This document shows positions 7,230 through 14,584 of a stretch of 64,000 bases of DNA, piece after piece. The DNA lies in the NCBI GenBank assembly GCA_002431965.1, contig DJEW01000011.1:49793-113792 (forward strand), given 5' to 3'. The stretch is from Clostridiales bacterium UBA5888 (lineage in GTDB: Bacteria; Bacillota; Clostridia; Oscillospirales; Oscillospiraceae). Made by a program: the position numbers and the translations under genes. Position 1 is the stretch's first letter; every line of letters starts with the position of its first letter. Under the pieces are notes generated by a model. It searched no databases, was not told where the DNA came from, and worked only from the letters and a program-made list of their open reading frames with translations.

Positions 7230-7313
7230 ATGCGTTTAACGATAACTCTGACATTGCGAAAGCTGATGTTTCAGTTCATCATTAAAAGCAGAAACCGCCA
7301 CCCTGGCCGGTGA
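7230..7313 (+). CDS. 27-residue candidate type I toxin peptide, diverged copy (module 3)
   Basis: Begins MRLTITLTLRKLMFQF and ends IIKSRNRHPGR. It is again exactly 27 residues, with an ITL- start, an apolar middle, an IK pair and the basic RxRH ending, but few identities to modules 1 and 2. A strong AAAGGAGGTG site lies 5 nt upstream, sequestered by a hairpin. The stop codon is again inside the terminator stem. The conserved length and architecture despite divergence argue that this is a real coding family. Confidence 0.7.
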   Translation: MRLTITLTLRKLMFQFIIKSRNRHPGR

Positions 7314-7327
7314 CGGTTTCATTTTAT
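7291..7327 (+). terminator. Module 3 bidirectional terminator overlapping the stop codon
   Basis: GAAACCG-C-CACC pairs with GGTG-A-CGGTTTC (7291-7320), followed by ATTTTATG on the plus strand and TGCTTTTAATG on the minus strand. It could end both the mRNA and the antisense RNA. Confidence 0.7.
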
Positions 7328-7375
7328 GAAACTATAACTTGACTTTGGGCTAACCGCTTGCTGCAGCGCCCTTTC
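7291..7375 (-). ncRNA. Module 3 antisense RNA (candidate antitoxin)
   Basis: Start near 7375 from the promoter at 7382-7410, end at the shared terminator: about 85 nt. Its 5' part (GGCGCTGCAGCAAGCGG then TTAGCCCAAA) matches the start of the solo RNA at 3764-3910, linking the two loci. Confidence 0.6.
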
Positions 7376-7381
7376 GATTAC

Positions 7382-7410
7382 ATTATAGCGCCCGGTTTGG
7401 AATCTGTCAA
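7382..7410 (-). promoter_or_regulatory. Module 3 antisense promoter, perfect consensus
   Basis: On the minus strand TTGACA (7405-7410), 17 bp, TATAAT (7382-7387), with the same flanking GCCCGG/CCGGGC repeat. Confidence 0.8.
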
Positions 7411-7433
7411 GCCGGGCGTTGTGCTTTTTTACA

Positions 7434-7486
7434 ACCCTCATCCGCTCCGGTGTGCGCACCGGAGCACCTTCCCCCAGGGGGGAAGC
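7434..7486. repeat. REP-like palindromic repeat, copy 3
   Basis: Third ACCCTCATCC double-hairpin block. It ends a few bases before the proS stop codon and could also serve as a 3' structure for proS. Confidence 0.75.
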
Positions 7487-7492
7487 TTTGGA

Positions 7493-8929
7493 TCAGTAGG
7501 CTACGCCCCAGTAGATCATGCACTTGGCGGGCTTGCCGCAGCAGGCGCATACCTCGCCGAGCTGTTCCTGCTCGAACGGTATGCAGCGGGAGGACATGCC
7601 GGCTTTCTCTTTCATGTCCAGCTCGCACTGGAGATCGCCGCACCACATGGTCTTGATGAAGCCACCCTTCTCCTGCTGAAGCCTGCGCGCCTCGTCGAGC
7701 GAGTACGCAGGGTAGCTGTGCTCGTCAAGATTCTTCTTCGCCTTGGCATAAAGCCCGTCCTGAACGGCGTCCAGAAGCGCCGGGATGCGCGCTGCAAGCT
7801 CGTCGAGCGCAACGCTGACCTTTTCGCCGTTGTCGCGGCGGACGGCCATACAGACGTTGTTTTCAATGTCGCGCGGTCCGATCTCGACGCGCAGAGGCAC
7901 GCCCTTCATCTCATACTGCGCGCACTTCCAGCCAAGGCTGTTGTCGCTGACGTCTATCTTCGTGCGGATGCCGGCAGCCTTGAGCTGCTCATATATTTCA
8001 TTCGCCCTTTCAATGACGCCCTCCTTATGCTGCGCGACGGGGACGACCACCACCTGCACGGGCGCGATGCGCGGGGGCAGGACGAGACCGTTGTTGTCGC
8101 CATGGGTCATGATGATGCCGCCGATGATGCGCGTGGAAAGCCCCCATGAGGTCTGGTAGGGGTGCTTCTGCTGATTGTCCTTATCCGTGAAGGTGATGCC
8201 GAAGTGCTCGGCAAAGCCCTGACCGAAGTAATGACTCGTGCCGGACTGGAGCGCCTTTTTATCATGCATCATGCACTCTATAGTATATGTGTTCACGGCG
8301 CCCGCGAACTTTTCCTTGTCGGTCTTGTTGCCGCGGATGACGGGCATGGCAAGATAGTTTTCGCAGAGGTCGGCATAAACCTCCAGCTGGTGGAGCGTCT
8401 CCTCGCGGGCCTCCTCCTCCGTGGCGTGGAGCGTGTGCCCCTCCTGCCACAAAAACTCCCTGCCGCGCAGGAACGGACGGGTGGTCTTCTCCCAGCGGAG
8501 AACGGAGCACCACTGGTTATATTTCATGGGCAGATCGCGCCAGGAGTGGACAACATGACTCCAATGGTCGCAGAAAAGCGTTTCGGACGTGGGGCGGATG
8601 CACAGACGCTCCGGCAGCTCCTCGCTGCCGCCGACGGTGACCCATGCGCATTCAGGCGCAAAGCCCTCCACATGATCCTTCTCCTTCTGCAGCAGGCTCT
8701 CGGGGATGAGCAGCGGCATGGAGACGTTCTCATGCCCGTCGCGCTTGAACATACCGTCAAGGATATGCTGGATATTCTCCCAGATCGCATAGCCATAGGG
8801 ACGCAGGATGAAAAGCCCCTTTACGTTGGAGTAATCGACAAGCTCCGCCTTGATGCACACGTCCGTGAACCACTGGGCAAAATCGACCTCCATATCGGTT
8901 ATCTGCTCGACCTTCTTTTCTTTTGCCAT
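7493..8929 (-). CDS. proS: Prolyl-tRNA synthetase (archaeal/eukaryote-like, short form)
   Basis: 478 residues charging tRNA-Pro. The start is the ATG at 8929 ([10 protein letters not shown]), with GGAG 8 nt upstream; a second ATG six codons earlier lacks a site. Class II motifs are visible: [12 protein letters not shown] (motif 2 region), the [22 protein letters not shown] block and [16 protein letters not shown] (motif 3). There is no editing insertion. The C-terminal domain holds [18 protein letters not shown], a metal-binding end typical of the ProS type 3 group. Length fits that group (~480). The promoter is at 8999-9027; no T-box leader is seen. Confidence 0.97.
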   Translation of the reverse strand: MAKEKKVEQITDMEVDFAQWFTDVCIKAELVDYSNVKGLFILRPYGYAIWENIQHILDGMFKRDGHENVSMPLLIPESLLQKEKDHVEGFAPECAWVTVGGSEELPERLCIRPTSETLFCDHWSHVVHSWRDLPMKYNQWCSVLRWEKTTRPFLRGREFLWQEGHTLHATEEEAREETLHQLEVYADLCENYLAMPVIRGNKTDKEKFAGAVNTYTIECMMHDKKALQSGTSHYFGQGFAEHFGITFTDKDNQQKHPYQTSWGLSTRIIGGIIMTHGDNNGLVLPPRIAPVQVVVVPVAQHKEGVIERANEIYEQLKAAGIRTKIDVSDNSLGWKCAQYEMKGVPLRVEIGPRDIENNVCMAVRRDNGEKVSVALDELAARIPALLDAVQDGLYAKAKKNLDEHSYPAYSLDEARRLQQEKGGFIKTMWCGDLQCELDMKEKAGMSSRCIPFEQEQLGEVCACCGKPAKCMIYWGVAY

Positions 8930-8998
8930 AGTTTTTTCTCCAATCATTCGCCAGAGCCCTTGCTCCGCCGTATTTCGCGCCGTTAGACACGCTATAAT

Positions 8999-9027
8999 AT
9001 TCTATATTCCCCATTTTGCTTTGTCAA
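8999..9027 (-). promoter_or_regulatory. Promoter of proS
   Basis: On the minus strand TTGACA (9022-9027), 17 bp, TAGAAT (8999-9004). The ~60-nt leader is too short for a T-box. Confidence 0.75.
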
Positions 9028-9050
9028 GAGCGAGAATTTCACGATTATTC

Positions 9051-9079
9051 TTGACCTCGCGCCCCACAAACTGTATAAT
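9051..9079 (+). promoter_or_regulatory. Promoter of the HAAS/DUF1700-like gene
   Basis: TTGACC (9051-9056), 17 bp, TATAAT (9074-9079). Transcription should start near 9086, which excludes the ATG at 9084 as a normal start codon. Confidence 0.75.
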
Positions 9080-9119
9080 ACTTATGTTTAGGCAAAAATA
9101 TATCTGTGATCAATCGGAG

Positions 9120-10253
9120 GTGACCGATATAAATAAGCAGAAATTTCTGGCGGAGCTCGGCAAGCTGCTGACGTTCATGTATGATGAGGACAGGCAGGAC
9201 GCGCTCGCCATGTATGAAAGGATGTTTGATTCCGCGCCGGACGAGCAGGTGCTCATCCAGTTCCTCATTTCCCCGACGCGTCAGGCGGTCGTCATAGCCC
9301 GCGCCTACAATGCGCGCGAGCGCAAGCTTCAGGTGAACACCACCTCGCGCGACGAGCTGTACGACGAGCAGGAGGGTACGCCGGACTATGTCCGCGCGAT
9401 CAGCGCGCTCGAGGAGGAGGCGCTCGGCAGGAAAATAATCCTGCCCGATGTGCCGGAGGATCAGTTCACGCTCTTTGCGGACGGGATACATCCTGTTGAG
9501 TCGGATGCGGTCGAGGTCGAGGAAGAGACCGGAGTCGAGGTCGTTGTGCCTGACGTGGAGAGCGAAACGGAGGACGCGGGCGGTGAAGAGCCTGCCGATG
9601 CCGCCGCAGAGACGGAGCGGGGGACGGATGAGCCCGCCGCCGAGAGCCGGAGCGTGGAGCTTGAGGGCGAGATGGACGGCGTTGACGCATTTTTGTCCGA
9701 TTTCTCCATCGCCGGGGATGAGCTCGGCGATAACGCCGGCGGCGAGCCGGCGGCGAAAGATGCGCCCATGCCCGTTGTGCCCGACGCAGGCGGGAAAGAG
9801 CCGGAATTCGTGTTCGACGCCGGCGACAGGAGAGCCCCGCAGCAGACGCCGCCGCGCCCGAAAAAGCAGAATGTCCAGACGGACAGAACCGCCTCCGCGG
9901 TGGAGCTGACGGAGCGGCGGGCGATAGTTCCGCTGCTGATACTGTATATACTCGTCGCCATCCCTGTGGTGGCGCTGTGCGTGCTGGTGCTGCTTGTGCC
10001 GACGCTCTTCTTCCTTGCAATGTCCATAGGCGCGGTGGTGCTTGGATGCATGGCGCTCTCGTCTGCGTTCGGCGCATTCACGATCTTTGCGGACGTGATG
10101 GTGGTGCTGGGCGCGGCGCTGGTGGTGCTGGCGCTGGGGCTGCTGTTTTTGTGGATATTTGTGTGGTTTGTGGGCGGCGCTATCGCCGGGCTCATCAACG
10201 AGATCATAAAGCTCGGCGGCAAGTGGTGCTTTAAGGAGGTGAGCGCGGCATGA
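9120..10253 (+). CDS. HAAS/DUF1700-like membrane protein with acidic linker
   Basis: About 377 residues. The N-terminal ~70 residues (NKQKFLAELGKLLTFMYDED, DALAMYERMFDSAPDEQ) resemble the HAAS/DUF1700 helical domain found in anti-sigma-like membrane proteins. An acidic Ala/Glu/Asp linker follows (~110-240), then three or four membrane helices rich in Leu/Val/Ala. The start is unresolved. GGAGGTG sits at 9116-9122 and would fit the ATA at 9129 (6 nt away). The in-frame GTG at 9120 overlaps that site, and the ATG at 9084 lies at or before the transcription start. It overlaps the next gene by ATGA. Regulatory role inferred from family only. Confidence 0.75.
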   Translation: MTDINKQKFLAELGKLLTFMYDEDRQDALAMYERMFDSAPDEQVLIQFLISPTRQAVVIARAYNARERKLQVNTTSRDELYDEQEGTPDYVRAISALEEEALGRKIILPDVPEDQFTLFADGIHPVESDAVEVEEETGVEVVVPDVESETEDAGGEEPADAAAETERGTDEPAAESRSVELEGEMDGVDAFLSDFSIAGDELGDNAGGEPAAKDAPMPVVPDAGGKEPEFVFDAGDRRAPQQTPPRPKKQNVQTDRTASAVELTERRAIVPLLILYILVAIPVVALCVLVLLVPTLFFLAMSIGAVVLGCMALSSAFGAFTIFADVMVVLGAALVVLALGLLFLWIFVWFVGGAIAGLINEIIKLGGKWCFKEVSAA

Positions 10254-10453
10254 AAAGAGGCTGGTACATCGTGCTCGTTGTCGTGCTTGTGGCGCTGCTG
10301 CTGGGCGCGGTATGCATGGGCGTTGGGTTCATCACCGGCGCGGACACCGCGCGGATATACTCCGTGCTGGACGACAAGTACAGCATTACGCTCTACCATG
10401 ACTATATTACGCAGGAGCTTATCCCCGCGCTTAAAGCGGCGGGCGTGTTCTGA
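10250..10453 (+). CDS. Small membrane protein coupled to the HAAS/DUF1700-like gene
   Basis: 67 residues: short basic start (MKRGW), one membrane helix (~7-29), then a soluble tail (DTARIYSVLDDKYSITLY) ending AAGVF. AAGGAGGTG lies 7 nt upstream, and the ATG overlaps the stop of the previous gene (ATGA), so the two are co-translated. In DUF1700 operons a putative adhesin or DUF4097 protein usually follows; this one is far shorter and not recognisable as such. Confidence 0.8.
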   Translation: MKRGWYIVLVVVLVALLLGAVCMGVGFITGADTARIYSVLDDKYSITLYHDYITQELIPALKAAGVF

Positions 10454-10478
10454 CAGGACAATACAATATGAATGCTTT

Positions 10479-10507
10479 CCCCGCATCCTCCGGATGCGGG
10501 GCTTTTC
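10479..10507 (+). terminator. Intrinsic terminator
   Basis: A perfect 10-bp stem CCCCGCATCC/GGATGCGGGG with a 3-nt loop and CTTTTCT. It ends the 9120-10453 operon and abuts the convergent gene at 10507. Confidence 0.85.
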
Positions 10508-11577
10508 TATTCGCTGCGCCAGAGGCGTATTACGCCGCGGTCGTTGAGCTGGCGGAGCGTGACGAAGAGAATGGGGAAGAGGAGCATGCCCCACACGCCC
10601 CATACCTGCCAGCCCATATAGATGGCAAGCAGCGACGCCACAGGATCAAGACCTATCTGATCGCCGAGGAGCTTCGCCTGCGTGCAGCTGCGCACAAGAT
10701 TGACCACTCCCCAGCACACCGCAAGCGCGATGCCGCGGCGTATATCGCCCAACAGCAGGCAGTATGCCGCCCACGGCACAAGCACGATGCCGGTGCCGAA
10801 CACGGGAAGCGCATCGACGAGCGCGGTGACGGCGGCAAGCCCCACGGCGCTTTTCACGCGCAGCAGAAGAAAGCAGATGAGCAGCTCAAAAAACGTCATG
10901 AGCATCAAAATGAGCTGAGCGCGGAGAAAGCCGCCGAAGCTCGCCTTGAGGTTATGCCCGACGCCCTCCAGACGGCGGCGGAAGCTGTCAGGAAGCTGGA
11001 GAGCGATAAAGGCGGTGACGCGCGGGAATGAGGCGGAGATGAAGTAGCTGCCGATGGCGGCGGTGACGATGAAAAGGAGCGCATCCGGCGTGGAGTGCGC
11101 CGCACGCCCCACAAGGTCGAGCGCGGCGGAGGAGAGCGATGCGGGGAGGGCATATAACCCTGCGCTGACTGAGTCGAGCGCGGTCTTGAGATAGTCGGAC
11201 ACACCGTCGGGCGCGGAGGCGGCGTATGCGAACGCGCGCTTTTCAAGCGCGCGGAGACCCTGACCCGCGCAGTGCATAAGCCCGGGCACTTCGCGGGCAA
11301 AGTCCGTCGCGGCCTGTACGCCTTTTACCGTAAGCGTCCACGCGAGATATGCAAGCACTGCAAGACCCGCGACGGTCAGCACTCCCGCCGCCGCGCTGCG
11401 CCGCCACCCGCGGCGCACGAGCGCGCGCACCGCCGGCTCCAATAGCGCCGCTGCGGAGAATGCAAGAAGAAACGGCGCTGTCCACGGCAGGAGAAAGCGC
11501 GCCGCCAGCCACGCACCGCCGACCGCCGCCGCGGAATATATCAGCGCCTGCAGCCATTTCGCCGCCTTTTGCTGCAA
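10507..11577 (-). CDS. AI-2E/YtvI-family membrane permease
   Basis: 356 residues with about seven or eight membrane segments. The family signs are a long amphipathic middle region (~90-190) and the C-terminal ALVDALPVFGTGIVLVPWA block followed by helices ending FVTLRQLNDRGVI. It most resembles YtvI, the sporulation-associated member; other AI-2E members export small molecules or sodium. The start is a TTG at 11577 (LQQKAAKW), with GGAGGGG 8 nt upstream and no ATG nearby. It is divergent from the aspartokinase gene. Confidence 0.85.
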   Translation of the reverse strand: MQQKAAKWLQALIYSAAAVGGAWLAARFLLPWTAPFLLAFSAAALLEPAVRALVRRGWRRSAAAGVLTVAGLAVLAYLAWTLTVKGVQAATDFAREVPGLMHCAGQGLRALEKRAFAYAASAPDGVSDYLKTALDSVSAGLYALPASLSSAALDLVGRAAHSTPDALLFIVTAAIGSYFISASFPRVTAFIALQLPDSFRRRLEGVGHNLKASFGGFLRAQLILMLMTFFELLICFLLLRVKSAVGLAAVTALVDALPVFGTGIVLVPWAAYCLLLGDIRRGIALAVCWGVVNLVRSCTQAKLLGDQIGLDPVASLLAIYMGWQVWGVWGMLLFPILFVTLRQLNDRGVIRLWRSE

Positions 11578-11691
11578 CGTTCACCCCTCCAATATGTATT
11601 ATTCTCATACCAGAGTTGTAGCCAATTTTCGGCGGGGTTAAACAGCACAGAAAAACTTTCGCGCGAGTATAATGGTGCAGGAGGGACGCTT

Positions 11692-12654
11692 ATGCTAATA
11701 GTCCAGAAATTCGGCGGCAGCTCCCTCGCCGATGCAGAAAAGCTGCGCCGCGCGGCAAAAACAGTGCTGGACGCGCGGCACAGGGGGCACGACGTCGCCG
11801 TGGTGGTTTCCGCCATGGGCGACACGACCGACGAGCTTATCAGGCTTGCACGTGAGTTGAACCCCGCGCCCGACGCGCGGGAGCTTGACGCGCTGATGAG
11901 CACGGGGGAAAATCAGTCCGCAGCGCTGCTGTCCGTCGCTCTGGGGAGCATGGGCGCGCGCTCGGTATCCCTTGCGGGCTGGCAGGCGGGAATGTACACC
12001 GACGGCAGCCACGGCGGCGCGGCGCTGGCGCTGACGTTCCCAAGCCGCGCGGCGGCAGCGCTGAAAGACGGGGTCATCCCGGTCATAGCCGGGTTTCAGG
12101 GCGTGGATATACACGGCGACGTGACCACGCTCGGGCGCGGCGGCTCGGACACGAGCGCCGTTGCGCTTGCCGCGGCGCTGGGTGCGGAGAGGTGCGAGAT
12201 ATACACGGACGTCAACGGCGTTTATACCGCCGACCCGAGGCTCGTGCCGGGGGCGCGGCGTGTTAATGAAATAGACTTCGGCGACATGCTGCTGCTCGCC
12301 CGCGCGGGGTCGCAGGTGCTGCATCCCGGGTCTGTGGAGCTGGCAATGAAAAATGATGTGGAGCTGCTGGTGCTCTCCAGCGCGGGAGAGCCGGGGCGCA
12401 CGGCGGTGCACCGGCTGGATGCAGCGCGCCGCCCGGACTTTGCGGGCGTGACGCGCAGCGCGGAGGACAGTACCGTCACGCTCGTGGGGGCGGCGTGCCG
12501 CTCGCACACGCTGCCGGAGATCGCCGCCGCGCTGTCTGCGGCGAATGTCCGCGTGCGCGGCGGGCGCATGGGCGCGGGGTATGCCGGCGTCAAGGTAGAC
12601 GCGGAGCAGCTGATCCTCGCACTGCAAACGCTGCACCGTTATGTGTTCGAGTAG
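11692..12654 (+). CDS. Aspartate kinase with a single ACT domain
   Basis: 320 residues that phosphorylate L-aspartate in the Lys/Thr/Met pathway. The kinase core is clear: VQKFGGSSLAD at the N-terminus, MSTGENQSAALL (~75), GFQGVDIHGDVTTLGRGGSD (~142-161) and EIYTDVNGVYTADPRLVPGA (~171-190). The regulatory part is short. Only one ACT-like segment remains (DSTVTLVGAAC, then LPEIAAALSAANVRV), where ~400-residue enzymes carry two. The start is the ATG at 11692 after GGAGGG. A TATAAT at 11668 suggests its own promoter. No lysine riboswitch precedes it. Confidence 0.92.
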   Translation: MLIVQKFGGSSLADAEKLRRAAKTVLDARHRGHDVAVVVSAMGDTTDELIRLARELNPAPDARELDALMSTGENQSAALLSVALGSMGARSVSLAGWQAGMYTDGSHGGAALALTFPSRAAAALKDGVIPVIAGFQGVDIHGDVTTLGRGGSDTSAVALAAALGAERCEIYTDVNGVYTADPRLVPGARRVNEIDFGDMLLLARAGSQVLHPGSVELAMKNDVELLVLSSAGEPGRTAVHRLDAARRPDFAGVTRSAEDSTVTLVGAACRSHTLPEIAAALSAANVRVRGGRMGAGYAGVKVDAEQLILALQTLHRYVFE

Positions 12655-12677
12655 AGAGAAGCAGAGAGAATATGACA

Positions 12678-12706
12678 AAGCGCGCCGGCATCAAACCGGC
12701 GCGCTT
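12678..12706. terminator. Bidirectional terminator between convergent genes
   Basis: A perfect 11-bp stem AAGCGCGCCGG/CCGGCGCGCTT with a 7-nt loop, between the aspartokinase and the AEC carrier. Confidence 0.75.
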
Positions 12707-12716
12707 ACGGTACGCT

Positions 12717-13661
12717 TCACATTATTCCGAGGCTTTTGAACAGCACGCTCCAGAGATACAGCGTGACGGAACACAGAGCGCTCGTGGCGATGACGATGTC
12801 CCCGGCAAGCTCGCCGTCGCCGCCCATTTGCTGAGCCATGGTGAACGATGCGACCGCCGTTGCCGAGCCGAAAACGCCGATGAGCCCGGCAAACTCCACC
12901 CCGCGGAAGCCGAGCGCCACGGCAATGGAAAGAAATATGGCGGGAATGCCGACAAGACGCAGGGCGCACACGCGCACAAGGTCGCGCGCGTGGCGGCGGA
13001 GACTGTCAAAGCGGAAAAATGCGCCGAGGAGGAAGAGCATGAGCGGGCTGGCAATCTTGCCAAGGTCGGAGACCGTTTTTGCGACGGGCTTCGGCAGCGT
13101 TATATGCAGCGCGGCAAAGAGAATGCCGAGGAGAGAGGCGATGATGAGCGGGTTTTTCATGACGTCGGCGAACAGCGTCAAGGGCTTGAGCTTCCTGCCG
13201 CTGAACGTTTCCAGACATATCACGGCCAGCGCATTGAACATTGGCACGACGACCACCATCAGCACCGCGACCGGCGCCATGTCCTGCCCCTCCATCAGCG
13301 CCGAGGCGAGCGGCAGCCCGATCACGACGAAGTTGGAGCGATAGATGCCCTGAATGTATACGCTCTGCTTGCTTTTGTCGCGCACGGTGAGGAGCGTGTA
13401 GACAACGCTGAGCGCAAAGGCGGCAAGCACGCCGCCGGCGGCGTAGGCAAGCAGGCGAGGACGCACGGCGGAGCTTATATCGGAGGAATATATGTTATAA
13501 AAAAGCATTGCCGGCATGAACACCTTGAAAGCGAGGTTGTTCATCATGAGAACGTCGCGGTCTCCAAGCAGCCTGAGACTGCGCGAGGCAAAGCCTGCCG
13601 CCATCAGCAGAAATGTCGGCAATACGGCGTTGAGACATACTATAAGAATATTTGTGTTCAT
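12717..13661 (-). CDS. AEC (auxin efflux carrier) family transporter
   Basis: 314 residues with about ten membrane helices in two five-helix halves. The first half holds VLPTFLLMAAGFASR and KVFMPAMLFYNIY. The second begins VMKNPLIIASLLGILF and holds IASPLMLFLLGAFFRF, the AEC pattern of a Pro/Leu-rich helix in each half. Bacterial members such as MdcF or MleP carry malonate or malate; this substrate is unknown. The start is taken at the ATG at 13661 (MNTNILIV), with AAGGAG 10 nt upstream, rather than eight codons earlier. Confidence 0.9.
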   Translation of the reverse strand: MNTNILIVCLNAVLPTFLLMAAGFASRSLRLLGDRDVLMMNNLAFKVFMPAMLFYNIYSSDISSAVRPRLLAYAAGGVLAAFALSVVYTLLTVRDKSKQSVYIQGIYRSNFVVIGLPLASALMEGQDMAPVAVLMVVVVPMFNALAVICLETFSGRKLKPLTLFADVMKNPLIIASLLGILFAALHITLPKPVAKTVSDLGKIASPLMLFLLGAFFRFDSLRRHARDLVRVCALRLVGIPAIFLSIAVALGFRGVEFAGLIGVFGSATAVASFTMAQQMGGDGELAGDIVIATSALCSVTLYLWSVLFKSLGIM

Positions 13662-13769
13662 TGTGACGAATCTCCTTAAATTCAAAACCGGACGACACTA
13701 TATCACATTTATAAGGACAATACAACAGCACCCGGAGAGTATCCGGGCGCTGGCTGATGCCATATGTAA

Positions 13770-14384
13770 TTATTTATCTATCACGACGCGGTTGCCGTGG
13801 ACGGAGAGCTTGCCCGCGCAGTAGAGCGCGACGGCCTGGGAGAGTATCTTCCACTCGCCCTCCTCCATGACGCGCTGACGGAGACTGTCCGGCGTGTCGG
13901 CCGGCAAAACCTCCACCGCCTTTTGAAGGATGATGTTGCCAACACGCCCGTCGCCGTCGGCAAAATACGCCGTTGCGCCGGTCATCTTCACGCCGCGCTC
14001 AAGCGCCGCGCGGCATACATCGCCCTCAACGTCCTCAAACGCGGGGTACATGGCAGGGTAAGTGCCGATCATGCGGTTTTTGAACTGATAGGGCACAACG
14101 CCGAGGGGAAGATTGTACCCCGCGAGAATGACAAGCTCAATATCCATGTCGCGCAGCTTGTTGGCGATCGCCATGCTGTGGCTGGTCATGTTCGGGAACA
14201 GCTCCGGATCGACCACATATGCCGGAACGCCGGCGTTGAGCGCACGCTTCATCGCGTAGACGTCCTTTTCCGGCGAGATGACCGCCACAAGCTCAAAATT
14301 TTCAATTTCCTTAAAGTACATGGAGTCCAGAATCGCCTGGAGCTTCGCCCCATCTCCGGACACCAATGCCGCCGCTCTGACCAT
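13770..14384 (-). CDS. PurN-like formyltransferase-fold protein lacking the catalytic Asn/His
   Basis: 204 residues, the full length of glycinamide ribonucleotide formyltransferase, with its N-terminal phosphate loop (LVSGDGAKLQAILD) and C-terminal GNIILQKAVEVL. The active-site segment, NIHPSLLP in E. coli PurN, here reads IGTYPAMYP, so both the catalytic Asn and His appear replaced. The later Asp region (FADGDGRVG) is kept. A normal transformylase is unlikely (inference); it may be a paralogue that binds a related ligand. No purine gene is adjacent. Confidence 0.8.
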   Translation of the reverse strand: MVRAAALVSGDGAKLQAILDSMYFKEIENFELVAVISPEKDVYAMKRALNAGVPAYVVDPELFPNMTSHSMAIANKLRDMDIELVILAGYNLPLGVVPYQFKNRMIGTYPAMYPAFEDVEGDVCRAALERGVKMTGATAYFADGDGRVGNIILQKAVEVLPADTPDSLRQRVMEEGEWKILSQAVALYCAGKLSVHGNRVVIDK

Positions 14385-14446
14385 ACTCTCTTACCCCCGC
14401 GGGTCTCCCGGATCCGCAAAACCCTCCAGCTGTGGAAACTCGGTAC

Positions 14447-14475
14447 TTGTGCGAAGGAGGGTTTAAAGGTATAAT
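14447..14475 (+). promoter_or_regulatory. Promoter of the phosphatase-GNAT operon
   Basis: TTGTGC (14447-14452), 17 bp, TATAAT (14470-14475), about 100 nt before the ATG at 14585. Confidence 0.55.
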
Positions 14476-14584
14476 AGCCGCATCCGCGAAATTGCAGATT
14501 TTGCAGTTATTATATCTTTTCTCTCTATATTCACACATTATACTGTATTCCGCGCACAAGGTCAAGGCATGGAGGCACAAGTTT

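Larger units (their letters stand above)
6231..7490. repeat. Three tandem ~415-bp modules (putative type I toxin-antitoxin array)
   Basis: The plus-strand promoter recurs at 6238, 6651 and 7068, spaced 413 and 417 bp. Modules 1 and 2 are nearly identical. Module 3 keeps both promoters, the 5' hairpin, a 27-codon ORF, the terminator and the flanking palindrome, but has a different leader and a diverged peptide. Each module ends with a REP-like palindromic repeat. The array lies between two minus-strand genes (surface protein and proS) and belongs to neither. Confidence 0.85.

Noticed and set aside
6231..7490. CRISPR array or insertion sequence
   Set aside because: Units are ~415 bp with promoters and ORFs, not short repeat-spacer units, and no transposase is encoded.
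8930..9000. T-box leader before proS
   Set aside because: The leader from the promoter at 8999 is only ~60 nt, with no T-box sequence or terminator.
11578..11691. Lysine riboswitch before the aspartokinase
   Set aside because: The ~110-nt region has no L-box motifs; the only L-box in the window is at 21262.
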